The notes beneath the pieces were generated by a model, which saw nothing but the letters and a program-made list of their open reading frames with translations, was not told the DNA's origin and ran no database searches. A DNA stretch of 64,000 nucleotides, from the NCBI GenBank assembly GCA_946552115.1, contig CAMNRH010000017.1, forward strand, positions 1 to 64,000, written 5' to 3'. A program made the translations under genes and the position numbers. This DNA is from an uncultured Lachnospiraceae bacterium (GTDB lineage Bacteria; Bacillota; Clostridia; Lachnospirales; Lachnospiraceae). Shown here in pieces: positions 18,261-26,081 of the stretch; the stretch's first letter is position 1; the number at the start of each line of letters is the position of its first letter.

Positions 18261-19430
18261 ATGAAGATGAAAAGGAAAAAATTTTGGTGGCAGAAATTTG
18301 TGATTATGCTGCTCTCTATGGCAATCGGGGCGGTATGCGGGTTTCTGATGGTCGGATATATTGATGATTATATAGACGGAATGTCCGAAATTATAATATC
18401 TGAAATTGTTCTGACCCTTGCCATACTTTTTATCGGTATGTACGTCATTTTGTTTCTGCAGATTATTTTGCATGAGGCAGGGCATCTAATCGGCGGCCTT
18501 TTAAGCGGATATACCTTTACATCCTTTCGAATCGGCAGCTTTATATGGCTGAAAAAAGCAGATGGAATTCGTCTTTGCCGCCTGTCGATCGCGGGAACCG
18601 GAGGGCAATGTCTGATGGGACCTCCGGAAAATGCGTTATTATCAGAGGGCAATTATCCGGTTATCCTTTATAATATGGGCGGTTCGCTTATGAATCTGTT
18701 TACAGGGATTTTGGCTCTTATCGGCTCTCTTATGCTGAACGGCAGCCATTCGATACCGGGCCTTTTTATGCTGATGACGGCGGTAATCGGCCTCCTTTAT
18801 GCGTTCGTCAACGGGGTGCCGCTGCAGACCAATCTCATCAATAATGACGGATATAACGCCGTATCGCTTTCAGGGAATCCCGTTTCGAAACGTGCCTTTG
18901 CCATACAGCTGCACTTAAATTCCCTGCTGGCCGGTGGGATGCGCCTAAGAAACATGCCCGAACAATATTTTTCTGTTCCGGATGACGGGCAAATGACGGA
19001 TAGTATGGTTTGCGCCGTAGGTGTTCTTTGCTGCAACAGGCTTCTTGACGAGCATAGATTTGAGGAAGCCAGACAGTTGATTTCACACATGCTCGAGATT
19101 GACAGCCAGATTGTCGGACTTAACCGCAGCATGCTGATCTGTGATCTTCTGTACTGTAAAATCATAGACAGCAACGGAGATAACGGTGAAATAAAAGTTG
19201 ATTCAGAGCGGCTTCTCACAAAGCAGCAAAGAAAGTTTATGAAAGTAATGAAAAAGTTCCCATCTGTTCTGCGGACAGAATATGCATACACCTATCTGGT
19301 AAAAAGGGATAGAATCGAAGCGGAAGCAATTAAAGCCAGATTTGAAAAAATCGCAAAAAATTATCCTTATCCAAGTGATATCCAATCAGAACGTGAGCTT
19401 ATGAATCTTGTATCTGAGAAAGAAATATAA
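18261..19430 (+). CDS. Putative M50-type membrane metalloprotease
   Basis: The 389-residue protein has about five hydrophobic segments in its first 190 residues and a soluble C-terminal region of about 190 residues. The zinc motif HEAGH (71-75) lies in a membrane segment, and a later NGVPLQTNLINNDG (184-197) fits the N-x-x-P...DG motif of site-2 proteases. Both catalytic parts therefore seem present. No PDZ domain is seen. The C-terminal region, with paired helices, may be a TPR-like platform. Substrate unknown. It follows rsfS by 20 bases and is terminated before lexA. A TM-protein of other function with a decayed zinc site is possible. Confidence 0.7.
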   Translation: MKMKRKKFWWQKFVIMLLSMAIGAVCGFLMVGYIDDYIDGMSEIIISEIVLTLAILFIGMYVILFLQIILHEAGHLIGGLLSGYTFTSFRIGSFIWLKKADGIRLCRLSIAGTGGQCLMGPPENALLSEGNYPVILYNMGGSLMNLFTGILALIGSLMLNGSHSIPGLFMLMTAVIGLLYAFVNGVPLQTNLINNDGYNAVSLSGNPVSKRAFAIQLHLNSLLAGGMRLRNMPEQYFSVPDDGQMTDSMVCAVGVLCCNRLLDEHRFEEARQLISHMLEIDSQIVGLNRSMLICDLLYCKIIDSNGDNGEIKVDSERLLTKQQRKFMKVMKKFPSVLRTEYAYTYLVKRDRIEAEAIKARFEKIAKNYPYPSDIQSERELMNLVSEKEI

Positions 19431-19434
19431 TGAG

Positions 19435-19485
19435 ATACCGCCTGCCTCATTAAATATTATGAGAAAGCAGGCGGTATGATTTTTT
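19435..19485. terminator. Bidirectional terminator between M50 gene and lexA
   Basis: ATACCGCCTGC (19435-19445) pairs with GCAGGCGGTAT (19467-19477), extended by CTCAT/ATGAG inside, followed by a T6 run. It serves two converging genes. Confidence 0.88.
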
Positions 19486-19486
19486 C

Positions 19487-20101
19487 TTACAGAAAACGGA
19501 AAACACCGATTACTTTTCCTAAAATCTGAACATCCTCTACAATAATCGGCTCCATCGTGTCATTTTCAGGCTGCAGACGGATAATTCCCTCCTCACGATA
19601 GAGAGTTTTAACCGTCGCTCCGTCTTCAACCAGTGCAACGATAATCTCACCGTCATGCGCTGTCTGACGCTGTTCGACAAGTACCATATCCCCGTCTAAA
19701 ATTCCGGCATTAATCATGCTTTCTCCTTTCACCTTAAGCATAAAGGTTTGCTTGTTCGGCATATATTCCACCGGAATCGGAAAATATTCCTCAATATTCT
19801 GCTGTGCGAGAAGCGGTTCCCCTGCGGCAACCCGGCCTATAATCGGGACGTTTACCATTTCGCGGCGCAGAAAATTAAAAGAGTCGTCTAAAATCTCGAT
19901 TGCTCTTGGCTTTGTAGGGTCTCTCCGGATATAGCCGTTCTTCTCCAATGTCTCAAGATGAGAGTGGACAGAAGAAGTGGATCTTAAATGAACTGCCTCA
20001 CATATATCACGAACTGCCGGAGGAAAACCGCGCTCCAGAATCTGAGACTTTATATATTCTAATATCTCCTGCTGTTTTGGGCTTATCTTACCGTATGCCA
20101 T
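19487..20101 (-). CDS. lexA: SOS repressor LexA
   Basis: The 204-residue repressor holds an N-terminal winged helix (1-70, with AVRDICEAVHLRSTSSVHSHLETLE) and a C-terminal S24 self-cleavage domain. The cleavage site is Ala93-Gly94 in VAAGEP, and the catalytic pair is Ser128 (KGESM) and Lys165 (TVKTLY). RecA-activated cleavage should lift repression of its own gene, the divergent YneA-like gene and other targets. AGGAGG (20115-20110) precedes the ATG. SOS-like boxes overlap its promoter. Confidence 0.97.
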   Translation of the reverse strand: MAYGKISPKQQEILEYIKSQILERGFPPAVRDICEAVHLRSTSSVHSHLETLEKNGYIRRDPTKPRAIEILDDSFNFLRREMVNVPIIGRVAAGEPLLAQQNIEEYFPIPVEYMPNKQTFMLKVKGESMINAGILDGDMVLVEQRQTAHDGEIIVALVEDGATVKTLYREEGIIRLQPENDTMEPIIVEDVQILGKVIGVFRFL

Positions 20102-20146
20102 AATGAGTACCTCCTAATCTAATCTTTGTACTGTTTTCTTAAATCT

Positions 20147-20175
20147 ATTTTATCATAGCCGGAATAGAAAAGCAA
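20147..20175 (-). promoter_or_regulatory. lexA promoter
   Basis: On the minus strand, TTGCTT (20175-20170) and TAAAAT (20152-20147) are 17 bases apart. An SOS-like box (20174-20185) abuts the -35 element, consistent with autoregulation. Confidence 0.65.
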
Positions 20176-20198
20176 ACAAATGTTTAGAAAATATGTTC
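20174..20198. promoter_or_regulatory. Two SOS-like boxes at the lexA promoter
   Basis: AAACAAATGTTT (20174-20185) and GAAAATATGTTC (20187-20198) both resemble the Gram-positive LexA site GAAC-N4-GTTC, with one to two mismatches, spaced 13 bases apart. Confidence 0.5.
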
Positions 20199-20217
20199 GT
20201 TTTTTTCTAAAGTTTTC

Positions 20218-20246
20218 TTGACACGCAAACATTAGTTCTGTATAAT
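20218..20246 (+). promoter_or_regulatory. Strong promoter of the YneA-like gene, with SOS-like box in the spacer
   Basis: Consensus TTGACA (20218-20223) and TATAAT (20241-20246) are exactly 17 bases apart. AAACATTAGTTC (20227-20238), one mismatch from GAAC-N4-GTTC, fills the spacer, so bound LexA would block polymerase. Confidence 0.88.
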
Positions 20247-20254
20247 ATGGATAA

Positions 20255-20266
20255 GAACAAAGGTTC
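20255..20266. promoter_or_regulatory. Perfect LexA box
   Basis: GAACAAAGGTTC matches GAAC-N4-GTTC exactly, directly downstream of the predicted transcription start of the YneA-like gene. Confidence 0.8.
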
Positions 20267-20314
20267 GGAACACTTATTCACTTTTGTTATAATTTACAGG
20301 GAGTGTGGGAGAGA

Positions 20315-20671
20315 ATGATTACGCGAAGATTGTACGGAATTAAAAGAAGAAAAAGATGGATTCTTATGAAAAAGCTATTGACAGGTTTTACTGCATTTTT
20401 TATTATTTTATGTCTTAGCGTCAGTCTGGGCTTTAATTTTGCCAGTGCCGGTACAGAAAATGAACAGATCGATAAAGCCTCCGGACACAAATATTATAAA
20501 AGTATCGAATTAAAATCCGGCGATACCTTATGGACAATTGCGCAGAGATATATGGACGAATGCTATGATTCAACGGAGGATTACGTAGAGGAATTAATAA
20601 GCATCAACAGACTTTCCTCCGATCAAATATATGAAGGAGAGTTTTTGATGATTTCATATTATAGACAATAA
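20315..20671 (+). CDS. YneA-like LysM protein, probable SOS cell-division inhibitor
   Basis: The protein of about 118 residues has a single membrane anchor (LLTGFTAFFIILCLSVSLGF) and a C-terminal LysM domain (about 66-118, with LKSGDTLWTIAQRYM and EELISINRL). Size, layout, divergence from lexA and two SOS boxes at a strong promoter match YneA of Bacillus, which delays division during DNA damage. Three starts are possible: GTG 20303, ATG 20315 and ATG 20366; 20315 has a fair purine-rich site before it, while 20366 would give the usual YneA length of about 101 residues. Confidence 0.8.
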   Translation: MITRRLYGIKRRKRWILMKKLLTGFTAFFIILCLSVSLGFNFASAGTENEQIDKASGHKYYKSIELKSGDTLWTIAQRYMDECYDSTEDYVEELISINRLSSDQIYEGEFLMISYYRQ

Positions 20672-20750
20672 GGTTATATGTTTTTGCAGTTTATGTTTTA
20701 TTATAACTCACATAAATCTATACGACAAATCTCAATTTTTCCAAAAGATA

Positions 20751-20779
20751 TAGACAAAAAAACCGGAATATGATAAAAT
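20751..20779 (+). promoter_or_regulatory. Promoter of the tyrosine recombinase gene
   Basis: TAGACA (20751-20756) and TAAAAT (20774-20779) are 17 bases apart, 24 bases before the ATG at 20803. No LexA box is seen here, so SOS control would need read-through from the YneA-like gene. Confidence 0.55.
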
Positions 20780-20802
20780 AAACCTATTAAAGGGGTTAAA
20801 AG

Positions 20803-21903
20803 ATGCCAGATATAAATCATAATCAGGGGGTTATAAATATGTCAGATGCAAAAACATACCATGAACAGAAACAAATTGACCAGACCCTTCATCTAAGGGA
20901 AATTTTAAAAACGTTGCCGCCGTTTGCGAAAGATTTTTTCCGTGCCATAGAACCGCGCTCATCTGCAAGAACCCGAATAAATTACGCCTATGACATCCGT
21001 ATTTTCTTTCATTTTCTTATGGAGGTAAATCCCGTTTATAAGAATTATACAATTAATCAGTTTCAGGTGCAGGATCTGGAGCGCATTGAGCCGGTGGATA
21101 TAGAGGAATATATGGAATATCTGAAAGTATATACCAGAAATCAGGATGACGGGCTTATTACAAACGGCGAACGGGGCTTAAAGCGGAAAATGTCGGCGCT
21201 TCGAAGCTTTTATAATTATTATTTTACCCGCCAGGCGATTTCCGTGAATCCGACATTGCTTGTAGATATGCCAAAGCTTCATGATAAGGCGATTATCCGG
21301 CTTGATGCAGACGAGGTTGCCATGCTTCTTGACTTTGTAGAGTCTGCGGGCGATAAGCTGACCGGACAGGCGCTTACTTATTATCAGAAAACAAAGCATC
21401 GCGATTTGGCCATTATGACCTTACTTTTAGGCACCGGCATCCGTGTATCCGAATGTGTCGGGCTTGATTTAAACGATGTTGATTTCAAAAATAACGGAAT
21501 TACCGTCACAAGAAAAGGCGGCAACCAGATGGTTGTATATTTCGGGGATGAGGTTGCAGACGCACTGATTAATTATATCGAAAATGACCGAAAGTTAGTT
21601 ACTCCCCTCTCCGGCCATGAAAACGCGCTGTTTTTATCTACGCAGAAACGGCGTATGGGTGTGCAGGCAGTTGAAAATATGGTGAAGAAATATGCCCGTC
21701 AGGCAACGCCCAATAAGAAAATTACGCCTCATAAGCTGCGCAGTACCTACGGTACGTCTCTTTACAGGGAAACCGGCGATATTTATCTGGTTGCGGATGT
21801 TTTAGGGCATAAGGATGTCAATACGACAAAAAAGCATTATGCGGCTATCGATGAAGACAGACGCCGTCAGGCTGCGTCAGCGGTGAAGCTTAGAGAATCA
21901 TAG
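20803..21903 (+). CDS. Tyrosine recombinase (XerC/XerD-like)
   Basis: The 366-residue recombinase has an N-terminal SAM-like DNA-binding domain (about 30-150) and a C-terminal catalytic domain with Arg in GTGIRVSE, the HKLRSTYGTSLY box (His and second Arg), LGHKDVNTTKKHY (His and the nucleophile Tyr). Its position after lexA/yneA is chromosomal and no phage or ICE genes flank it, so it is either a Xer-type dimer-resolution enzyme or a domesticated integrase. Two starts, 20803 and 20839, both have good G-rich sites. Possible dif-type targets were not found in the window. Confidence 0.87.
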   Translation: MPDINHNQGVINMSDAKTYHEQKQIDQTLHLREILKTLPPFAKDFFRAIEPRSSARTRINYAYDIRIFFHFLMEVNPVYKNYTINQFQVQDLERIEPVDIEEYMEYLKVYTRNQDDGLITNGERGLKRKMSALRSFYNYYFTRQAISVNPTLLVDMPKLHDKAIIRLDADEVAMLLDFVESAGDKLTGQALTYYQKTKHRDLAIMTLLLGTGIRVSECVGLDLNDVDFKNNGITVTRKGGNQMVVYFGDEVADALINYIENDRKLVTPLSGHENALFLSTQKRRMGVQAVENMVKKYARQATPNKKITPHKLRSTYGTSLYRETGDIYLVADVLGHKDVNTTKKHYAAIDEDRRRQAASAVKLRES

Positions 21904-21919
21904 CCCATAAAATACATGC

Positions 21920-21951
21920 AGAGAGCAGATACTTTTTAATATCTGCTCTCT
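21920..21951 (+). terminator. Terminator-like hairpin after the recombinase gene
   Basis: A 12-bp stem (21920-21931 with 21940-21951), AGAGAGCAGATA against TATCTGCTCTCT, has an 8-base loop; the T-run after it is weak (ACTTTC). Confidence 0.7.
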
Positions 21952-22470
21952 ACTTTCGTAAATTTCCCACTTCTATATCCAAATTCTATCCGGCAAGACG
22001 CTGTATAACACCATAAAACCAGTTAAATGAAGACCCCACTTTCTGCCATTCTGTTTTCTTCCCTAATTTAAACTGCAAATATACATTTTTTCCACTGATT
22101 TTAATATTTTAAATGAAAACTTTACCCTACGATAACGGACAGAATAATTCACATAAATATAAATAAAAAAAATATATTAATCACAAATTTATTTTTTCCA
22201 TTCTATTAATTATACCCATTCGGGCATCCCGTATTTTATGTGCTCGCACGAGTGCACGGTTAACACCGTCTAATAAGGTATGAAGTGGTATAATATATTA
22301 CTACTCTACAAATTTTATTTTTCAAATATAATATAAATCGGTTCGTTGATAGTTCATAAAAATGGTTCTCATTTTTTATATATAATTAATATTATATTAT
22401 CACATTTTAATTAAATATAGATTAGTTATTATTCTTTTATTATATAAAATATATATGTTATTCTGACAAT
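21952..22470. other. AT-rich intergenic region with a cluster of short palindromes
   Basis: About 520 bases with no supported gene and very high A+T. A small GC-rich island inside holds three hairpins in 49 bases: CGGGCATCCCG (22221-22231), CTCGCACGAG (22243-22252) and ACGGTTAACACCGT (22256-22269). A TATAAT-like box follows at about 22290. No role can be assigned. Confidence 0.5.
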
Positions 22471-22520
22471 TAGAGCGATAAAAAAGTGGTTTTATTTAAT
22501 ACCACTTTTTTATCGCTCTA
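22471..22520. terminator. Perfect 20-bp inverted repeat, terminator of the DUF1648 gene
   Basis: 22471-22490 and 22501-22520 form a perfect 20-bp stem around a 10-base loop, with A/T tracts on both arms. It ends 2 bases after the stop of the minus-strand gene and works as a bidirectional terminator. Confidence 0.85.
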
Positions 22521-22522
22521 TA

Positions 22523-23005
22523 TTAAAAATTTTTCTTTGAAAAAATATTAGGAACAATGATAGAGGCAAGTGAAAGTATGAGAACAGCCGGTAAAAACCA
22601 TTTTCCAAGATTTAATCCTGTTGTCGTCCATATACTCATATAAGCGAAAATTACGGTTATAACAAATTTAAAGGATACAATGATATTTTTTAATGTTCCG
22701 TATACTCTTTCGCAATTTTCTTTTGTGATGGTGACGGCTGTATTCCACCAGCGAGGATGTCTTTCTATAAGAGATAAAAATTGATACATCAGTACCATAA
22801 ATACCGGAGAAATCCATATTGTCCAGCGTCCTCCGTAACCGTCTATCTCTCCGGCTCCGTTATAATGCGTAGGTATCATATCAGGCAGGCCGTTCCAAAT
22901 GTAAAGCAAATATAGTATTGTTCCAATCTGGACGCCAATACAAAGCAATTTTACAATTTTATGATATTTTGTATTCGTAATTTCCGGCAGCTTTTGTTTT
23001 TCCAT
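22523..23005 (-). CDS. DUF1648 membrane protein
   Basis: The 160-residue protein has four predicted membrane helices and the DUF1648 signature (GLPDMIPTHYNGAGEIDGYGGRW). Such proteins resemble the N-terminal part of SdpI-type immunity proteins, but no immunity role can be inferred here. The start at 23005 follows AAAAGGGGGG; the longer frame from 23032 includes that site and is not used. Isolated gene with its own terminator. Confidence 0.82.
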   Translation of the reverse strand: MEKQKLPEITNTKYHKIVKLLCIGVQIGTILYLLYIWNGLPDMIPTHYNGAGEIDGYGGRWTIWISPVFMVLMYQFLSLIERHPRWWNTAVTITKENCERVYGTLKNIIVSFKFVITVIFAYMSIWTTTGLNLGKWFLPAVLILSLASIIVPNIFSKKNF

Positions 23006-23076
23006 ATAATAAAACCCCCCTTTTAAAATCACATTTATATAAAAATATATTATCTATAAATCACATTATTATAAAT

Positions 23077-24411
23077 TTATTGTTTTCTCAATACTTCTTC
23101 AAACGTCATTTCAACTAACTCCTCTGTATAATCAGCTAAAAATATTGGAATATTTAATGTTTTTTTCTCTAAATTTAAGTTATCAAAGGAAAAACGAATC
23201 TGAAGCTTTATTTTGTCCCCGAAATTTTCATTATATCTTTTCATACTTCGGCTTTCCTTATGTGACCCAGGAGCAACCTCCACCGGAATAACCTCGTTTT
23301 TCCACTGGAAAATAAAATCAACCTCGTGAAACGGATTATTCTGCGACCAATAACGCGGTGTTATAGAAAAATGCTCTGTGAGAACATTTAATATGTAATT
23401 TTCGGTTAATGCACCTCCGGCTTCCGTAAACAGCCTCATTCCCTCTGTAAAGGCCGATATCGGAACAAGGGATAAGCGTCTCAAAAGCCCTACATCCGAC
23501 AAATATATGCGAAACGCCGACAGATCATCGAAAGCGGAAAGCGGCGTACCGGGAACATGGCTTCTGTATATCCTTTTGATATATTGCGTATCCGCAAGCC
23601 AATTCATAGCTTCTTCATACTCGCGGGCACGTGCTCCTTCCTTTACAAGCCTGTAAAAAAATTTTTTGTTTTCCTTTGCAAGCTGTGACGGAACTGATTT
23701 CCAGATACTCAGAACTTTAGGAAAGTCCTTTTGTTTTGTGTAGGCTGCAAAGGAATGCTCATAGATTCCGATAATCCTGGAAAGAATCCCCTGCAGCGCG
23801 TCCGCATCTCCCTCCTTAATCCAGCTATATACCGCTTCTGGCATTCCGCCCGTTATAAAATATATTTTTAATTTTTGAATCAACAGCTCGGACCATAGTC
23901 CCGGAATTGGCGTCCGAATATGGATATGCTCCAGGTATTCAAGCAGCTCTTCATTTCCGTCCGCTTTTAATACCTCCGTAAAGCTCATGGGGCCAAGCTC
24001 CATCACATTGACCTTCTCTAACGGAAACACCTTTTGAACCGGTGTTCCGGTGCAGACAATATGAAGCTTTGGTACCTGCTCGTAAAATGCTTCAAGCGCA
24101 TCAAGCGCCTGCGGGCATTCCTGCACATCATCAAGAATAAGAAGTGTCTTTTCGGGTATTATCCGCTGCCTTGTCGCAAGCGTTAGATTCTGTAAGATGC
24201 GTTCGGCATCGCAGCTCTCTGTATTTTCAAAAAACTGTTTATATTCTTCATGCTCCCGGAAGCTGATATAAACGGTATTTCTATAAAAACGCTTTCCAAA
24301 ATCCTTTAATATCCATGTTTTTCCCACCTGACTGATCCCTTTCAGGAAAAGCGGTTTTCGATATTTAGAATGCTGCCAGCCCTGCAGGCTTTTCATAAGC
24401 GTCCGTTCCAT
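23077..24411 (-). CDS. AAA ATPase with C-terminal DUF4143
   Basis: The 444-residue protein has an AAA_14-type ATPase (Walker A FLKGISQVGKTW, where GISQVGKT is a variant P-loop; Walker B LLILDDVQ) and a C-terminal DUF4143 region with a nuclease-like core (HEVDFIFQWKNEVIPVEV, an E-V-D...E-V pattern of PD-(D/E)XK folds). This large clostridial family has no established role; many copies look like selfish or defence-related genes. GGGGAGGAC precedes the ATG. It diverges from ttcA over a region with an 11-bp direct repeat. Confidence 0.85.
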   Translation of the reverse strand: MERTLMKSLQGWQHSKYRKPLFLKGISQVGKTWILKDFGKRFYRNTVYISFREHEEYKQFFENTESCDAERILQNLTLATRQRIIPEKTLLILDDVQECPQALDALEAFYEQVPKLHIVCTGTPVQKVFPLEKVNVMELGPMSFTEVLKADGNEELLEYLEHIHIRTPIPGLWSELLIQKLKIYFITGGMPEAVYSWIKEGDADALQGILSRIIGIYEHSFAAYTKQKDFPKVLSIWKSVPSQLAKENKKFFYRLVKEGARAREYEEAMNWLADTQYIKRIYRSHVPGTPLSAFDDLSAFRIYLSDVGLLRRLSLVPISAFTEGMRLFTEAGGALTENYILNVLTEHFSITPRYWSQNNPFHEVDFIFQWKNEVIPVEVAPGSHKESRSMKRYNENFGDKIKLQIRFSFDNLNLEKKTLNIPIFLADYTEELVEMTFEEVLRKQ

Positions 24412-24464
24412 TGTTCAATGTCCTCCCCAATTTCAGGCTATTGTTTCTCATAAAAGTTAAATTT

Positions 24465-24508
24465 GATTACGCGCACTTTTATTTTAGAGTATTCTTAGAT
24501 TATGCGCA
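24465..24508. promoter_or_regulatory. Paired direct repeats between divergent promoters
   Basis: GATTACGCGCA (24465-24475) and GATTATGCGCA (24498-24508) are 10/11 identical and 33 bases apart, about three helical turns. The second one overlaps the -35 of both divergent promoters. A regulator binding site is likely; the factor is unknown. Confidence 0.45.
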
Positions 24509-24509
24509 A
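24481..24509 (-). promoter_or_regulatory. Promoter of the DUF4143 ATPase gene
   Basis: On the minus strand, TTGCGC (24509-24504) and TAAAAT (24486-24481) are 17 bases apart, about 70 bases before the ATG at 24411. Confidence 0.5.
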
Positions 24510-24519
24510 TATTTTCCTG

Positions 24520-24525
24520 TATAAT
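24520..24525 (+). promoter_or_regulatory. -10 box of the ttcA promoter
   Basis: TATAAT lies about 97 bases before the ATG at 24623. The matching -35 region (TTAGAT) is poor and overlaps the direct repeat at 24498-24508, which suggests an activator. Confidence 0.45.
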
Positions 24526-24622
24526 TTGTATCAACGATTGTTTTACTTCTATGATAGAAAAACAGGATGTGATATGCTACAATATTGCTGTATTAGCCGC
24601 GAACAGAGGAAAGGAGCACGCC

Positions 24623-25357
24623 ATGACACTACAAAAGCTTTTAAGATATACAAGAAAAGCCGTTGATGAATATGCGATGATTTCGAAGGGAGACAAAATT
24701 GCTGTTGGCATTTCCGGCGGCAAGGACAGTTTAACCTTATTATATGCCCTGCACGGGCTAAGAAGATTTTATCCGGAGCGTTTTGAACTTGGCGCCGTTA
24801 CCGTTGATTTGGGGTATTCGGAATGCGACTTCAGGCCGGTGGCAAAGCTTGCGGAAGAATTAGAAATTCCTTATGAGATTGTAAAAACAGACATCGCCCA
24901 TATTTTATTTGAGGAGCGAAAGGAAAAGAATCCCTGCGCTCTCTGCGCCAAGATGCGGAAAGGGGCCCTTAATCAGGCTGTTAAGAAAATGGGCTATAAT
25001 AAGGTAGCCTACGCCCATCATAAGGACGATATTGTTGAGACGATGCTGCTCTCCCTTTTATTTGAGGGACGGTTTTATTCCTTTTCTCCGAAGACCTATT
25101 TGGATCGCATGGATTTGACCGTAATCCGTCCGATGTTGTTTGTGGAGGAAGCCGAGGTGATTGGTTTTAAAAATAAATACAAGCTCCCGGTTGTCACAAG
25201 CCGATGTCCGATTGACGGATATACGAAGCGTCAGTACGCAAAAGAACTGGTAAAAAGCTTGAATCAGGAGCATCCAGGAGCAAAGCAGAGGATGTTTACT
25301 GCTATTTTGAACGGGAAAATAGAGGGATGGCCGAAGCGCATCCCTCATAAAAGATAA
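24623..25357 (+). CDS. ttcA: tRNA 2-thiocytidine synthesis protein, TtcA family
   Basis: The 244-residue PP-loop ATPase adenylates and thiolates cytidine 32 of tRNA in characterised members. The P-loop SGGKDS is near residue 37, and CALCAKMRKG supplies two Cys for the iron-sulfur cluster. Another Cys comes from SRCPIDG. The start at 24623 follows AAAGGAG; a longer frame from 24551 is rejected. It converges on the next gene with 3 bases between stops; a GAGGGATG/CATCCCTC hairpin (25322-25346) overlaps its last codons. Confidence 0.9.
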   Translation: MTLQKLLRYTRKAVDEYAMISKGDKIAVGISGGKDSLTLLYALHGLRRFYPERFELGAVTVDLGYSECDFRPVAKLAEELEIPYEIVKTDIAHILFEERKEKNPCALCAKMRKGALNQAVKKMGYNKVAYAHHKDDIVETMLLSLLFEGRFYSFSPKTYLDRMDLTVIRPMLFVEEAEVIGFKNKYKLPVVTSRCPIDGYTKRQYAKELVKSLNQEHPGAKQRMFTAILNGKIEGWPKRIPHKR

Positions 25358-25360
25358 AAA

Positions 25361-26005
25361 TTATAATTTTCTGTTTTCAGCCTGTTCCTTTATCTCCACT
25401 AACCGTTCAATTGCTGCCGCAGTCCCGTCAATGCCAAGCAACGAGCTGTCCAGACACATATGATAGCTGTCGGCGGCTCCCCATTTTTTATTGCTGTAGT
25501 AATTATAGTAGCTGGCTCGCTTTTTATCGGTCTTTACAATCAAATCCTTTGCTTTTGTATCTGTCAAATCATAGAGACGTGCAATCCGGCGGATTCTAGC
25601 ATCCATATCCGCATGAATAAAGAGGCTTAGCACATTGTCATATTCCTCCAATGCATAGTCTGCACACCGCCCTACTAAGATACAGGGGCCTTCGTCTGCA
25701 ATCTTTTTAATCGCGTCAAATTGCGCCAGAAATACTTTATGATTAATCGGCATATCCGTATAGCTTCCGGATGTATACCCAAGAGAATATGTGTCCATAA
25801 CAAGGGAATATAAAAAGCTGCTGGTCGGCTTTTCATCATGAGTTTCAAATAACTCCTGACAGAGACCGCTCTCCTTTGCGGCGCGGTCCAGCATCTCCTT
25901 ATCATATAATTTGATGTCCAGAGCTTTTGCCACCTTATATCCTATTTCGCGTCCGGCGCTGCCGTACTGTCTACCAATTGTTATAATCGTGTTCGTTTTT
26001 GCCAT
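25361..26005 (-). CDS. Cytidylate kinase-like protein
   Basis: The 214-residue protein has a P-loop-like start (IGRQYGSAGREIG) and the overall pattern of the cytidylate-kinase-2 family (CILVGRCADYALEEY; the lid region RIARLYDLTD). The family is common in Lachnospiraceae beside canonical Cmk. Its substrate is not established. AAAAGGAG precedes the ATG at 26005, and it has its own promoter. Confidence 0.85.
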   Translation of the reverse strand: MAKTNTIITIGRQYGSAGREIGYKVAKALDIKLYDKEMLDRAAKESGLCQELFETHDEKPTSSFLYSLVMDTYSLGYTSGSYTDMPINHKVFLAQFDAIKKIADEGPCILVGRCADYALEEYDNVLSLFIHADMDARIRRIARLYDLTDTKAKDLIVKTDKKRASYYNYYSNKKWGAADSYHMCLDSSLLGIDGTAAAIERLVEIKEQAENRKL

Positions 26006-26036
26006 CCTATCACGCTCCTTTTCTTACCATATACAT

Positions 26037-26065
26037 ATTATACAACTTTTCATCATAAATGTATA
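26037..26065 (-). promoter_or_regulatory. Promoter of the cytidylate kinase-like gene
   Basis: On the minus strand, TATACA (26065-26060) and TATAAT (26042-26037) are 17 bases apart, about 32 bases before the start codon. Confidence 0.5.
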
Positions 26066-26081
26066 TGTTTTTTTGTGATTT

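Noticed and set aside
20803-21903. Tyrosine recombinase as the integrase of a prophage or ICE
   Set aside because: No phage, relaxase or conjugation genes flank it, no att duplication was seen, and it sits with chromosomal lexA.
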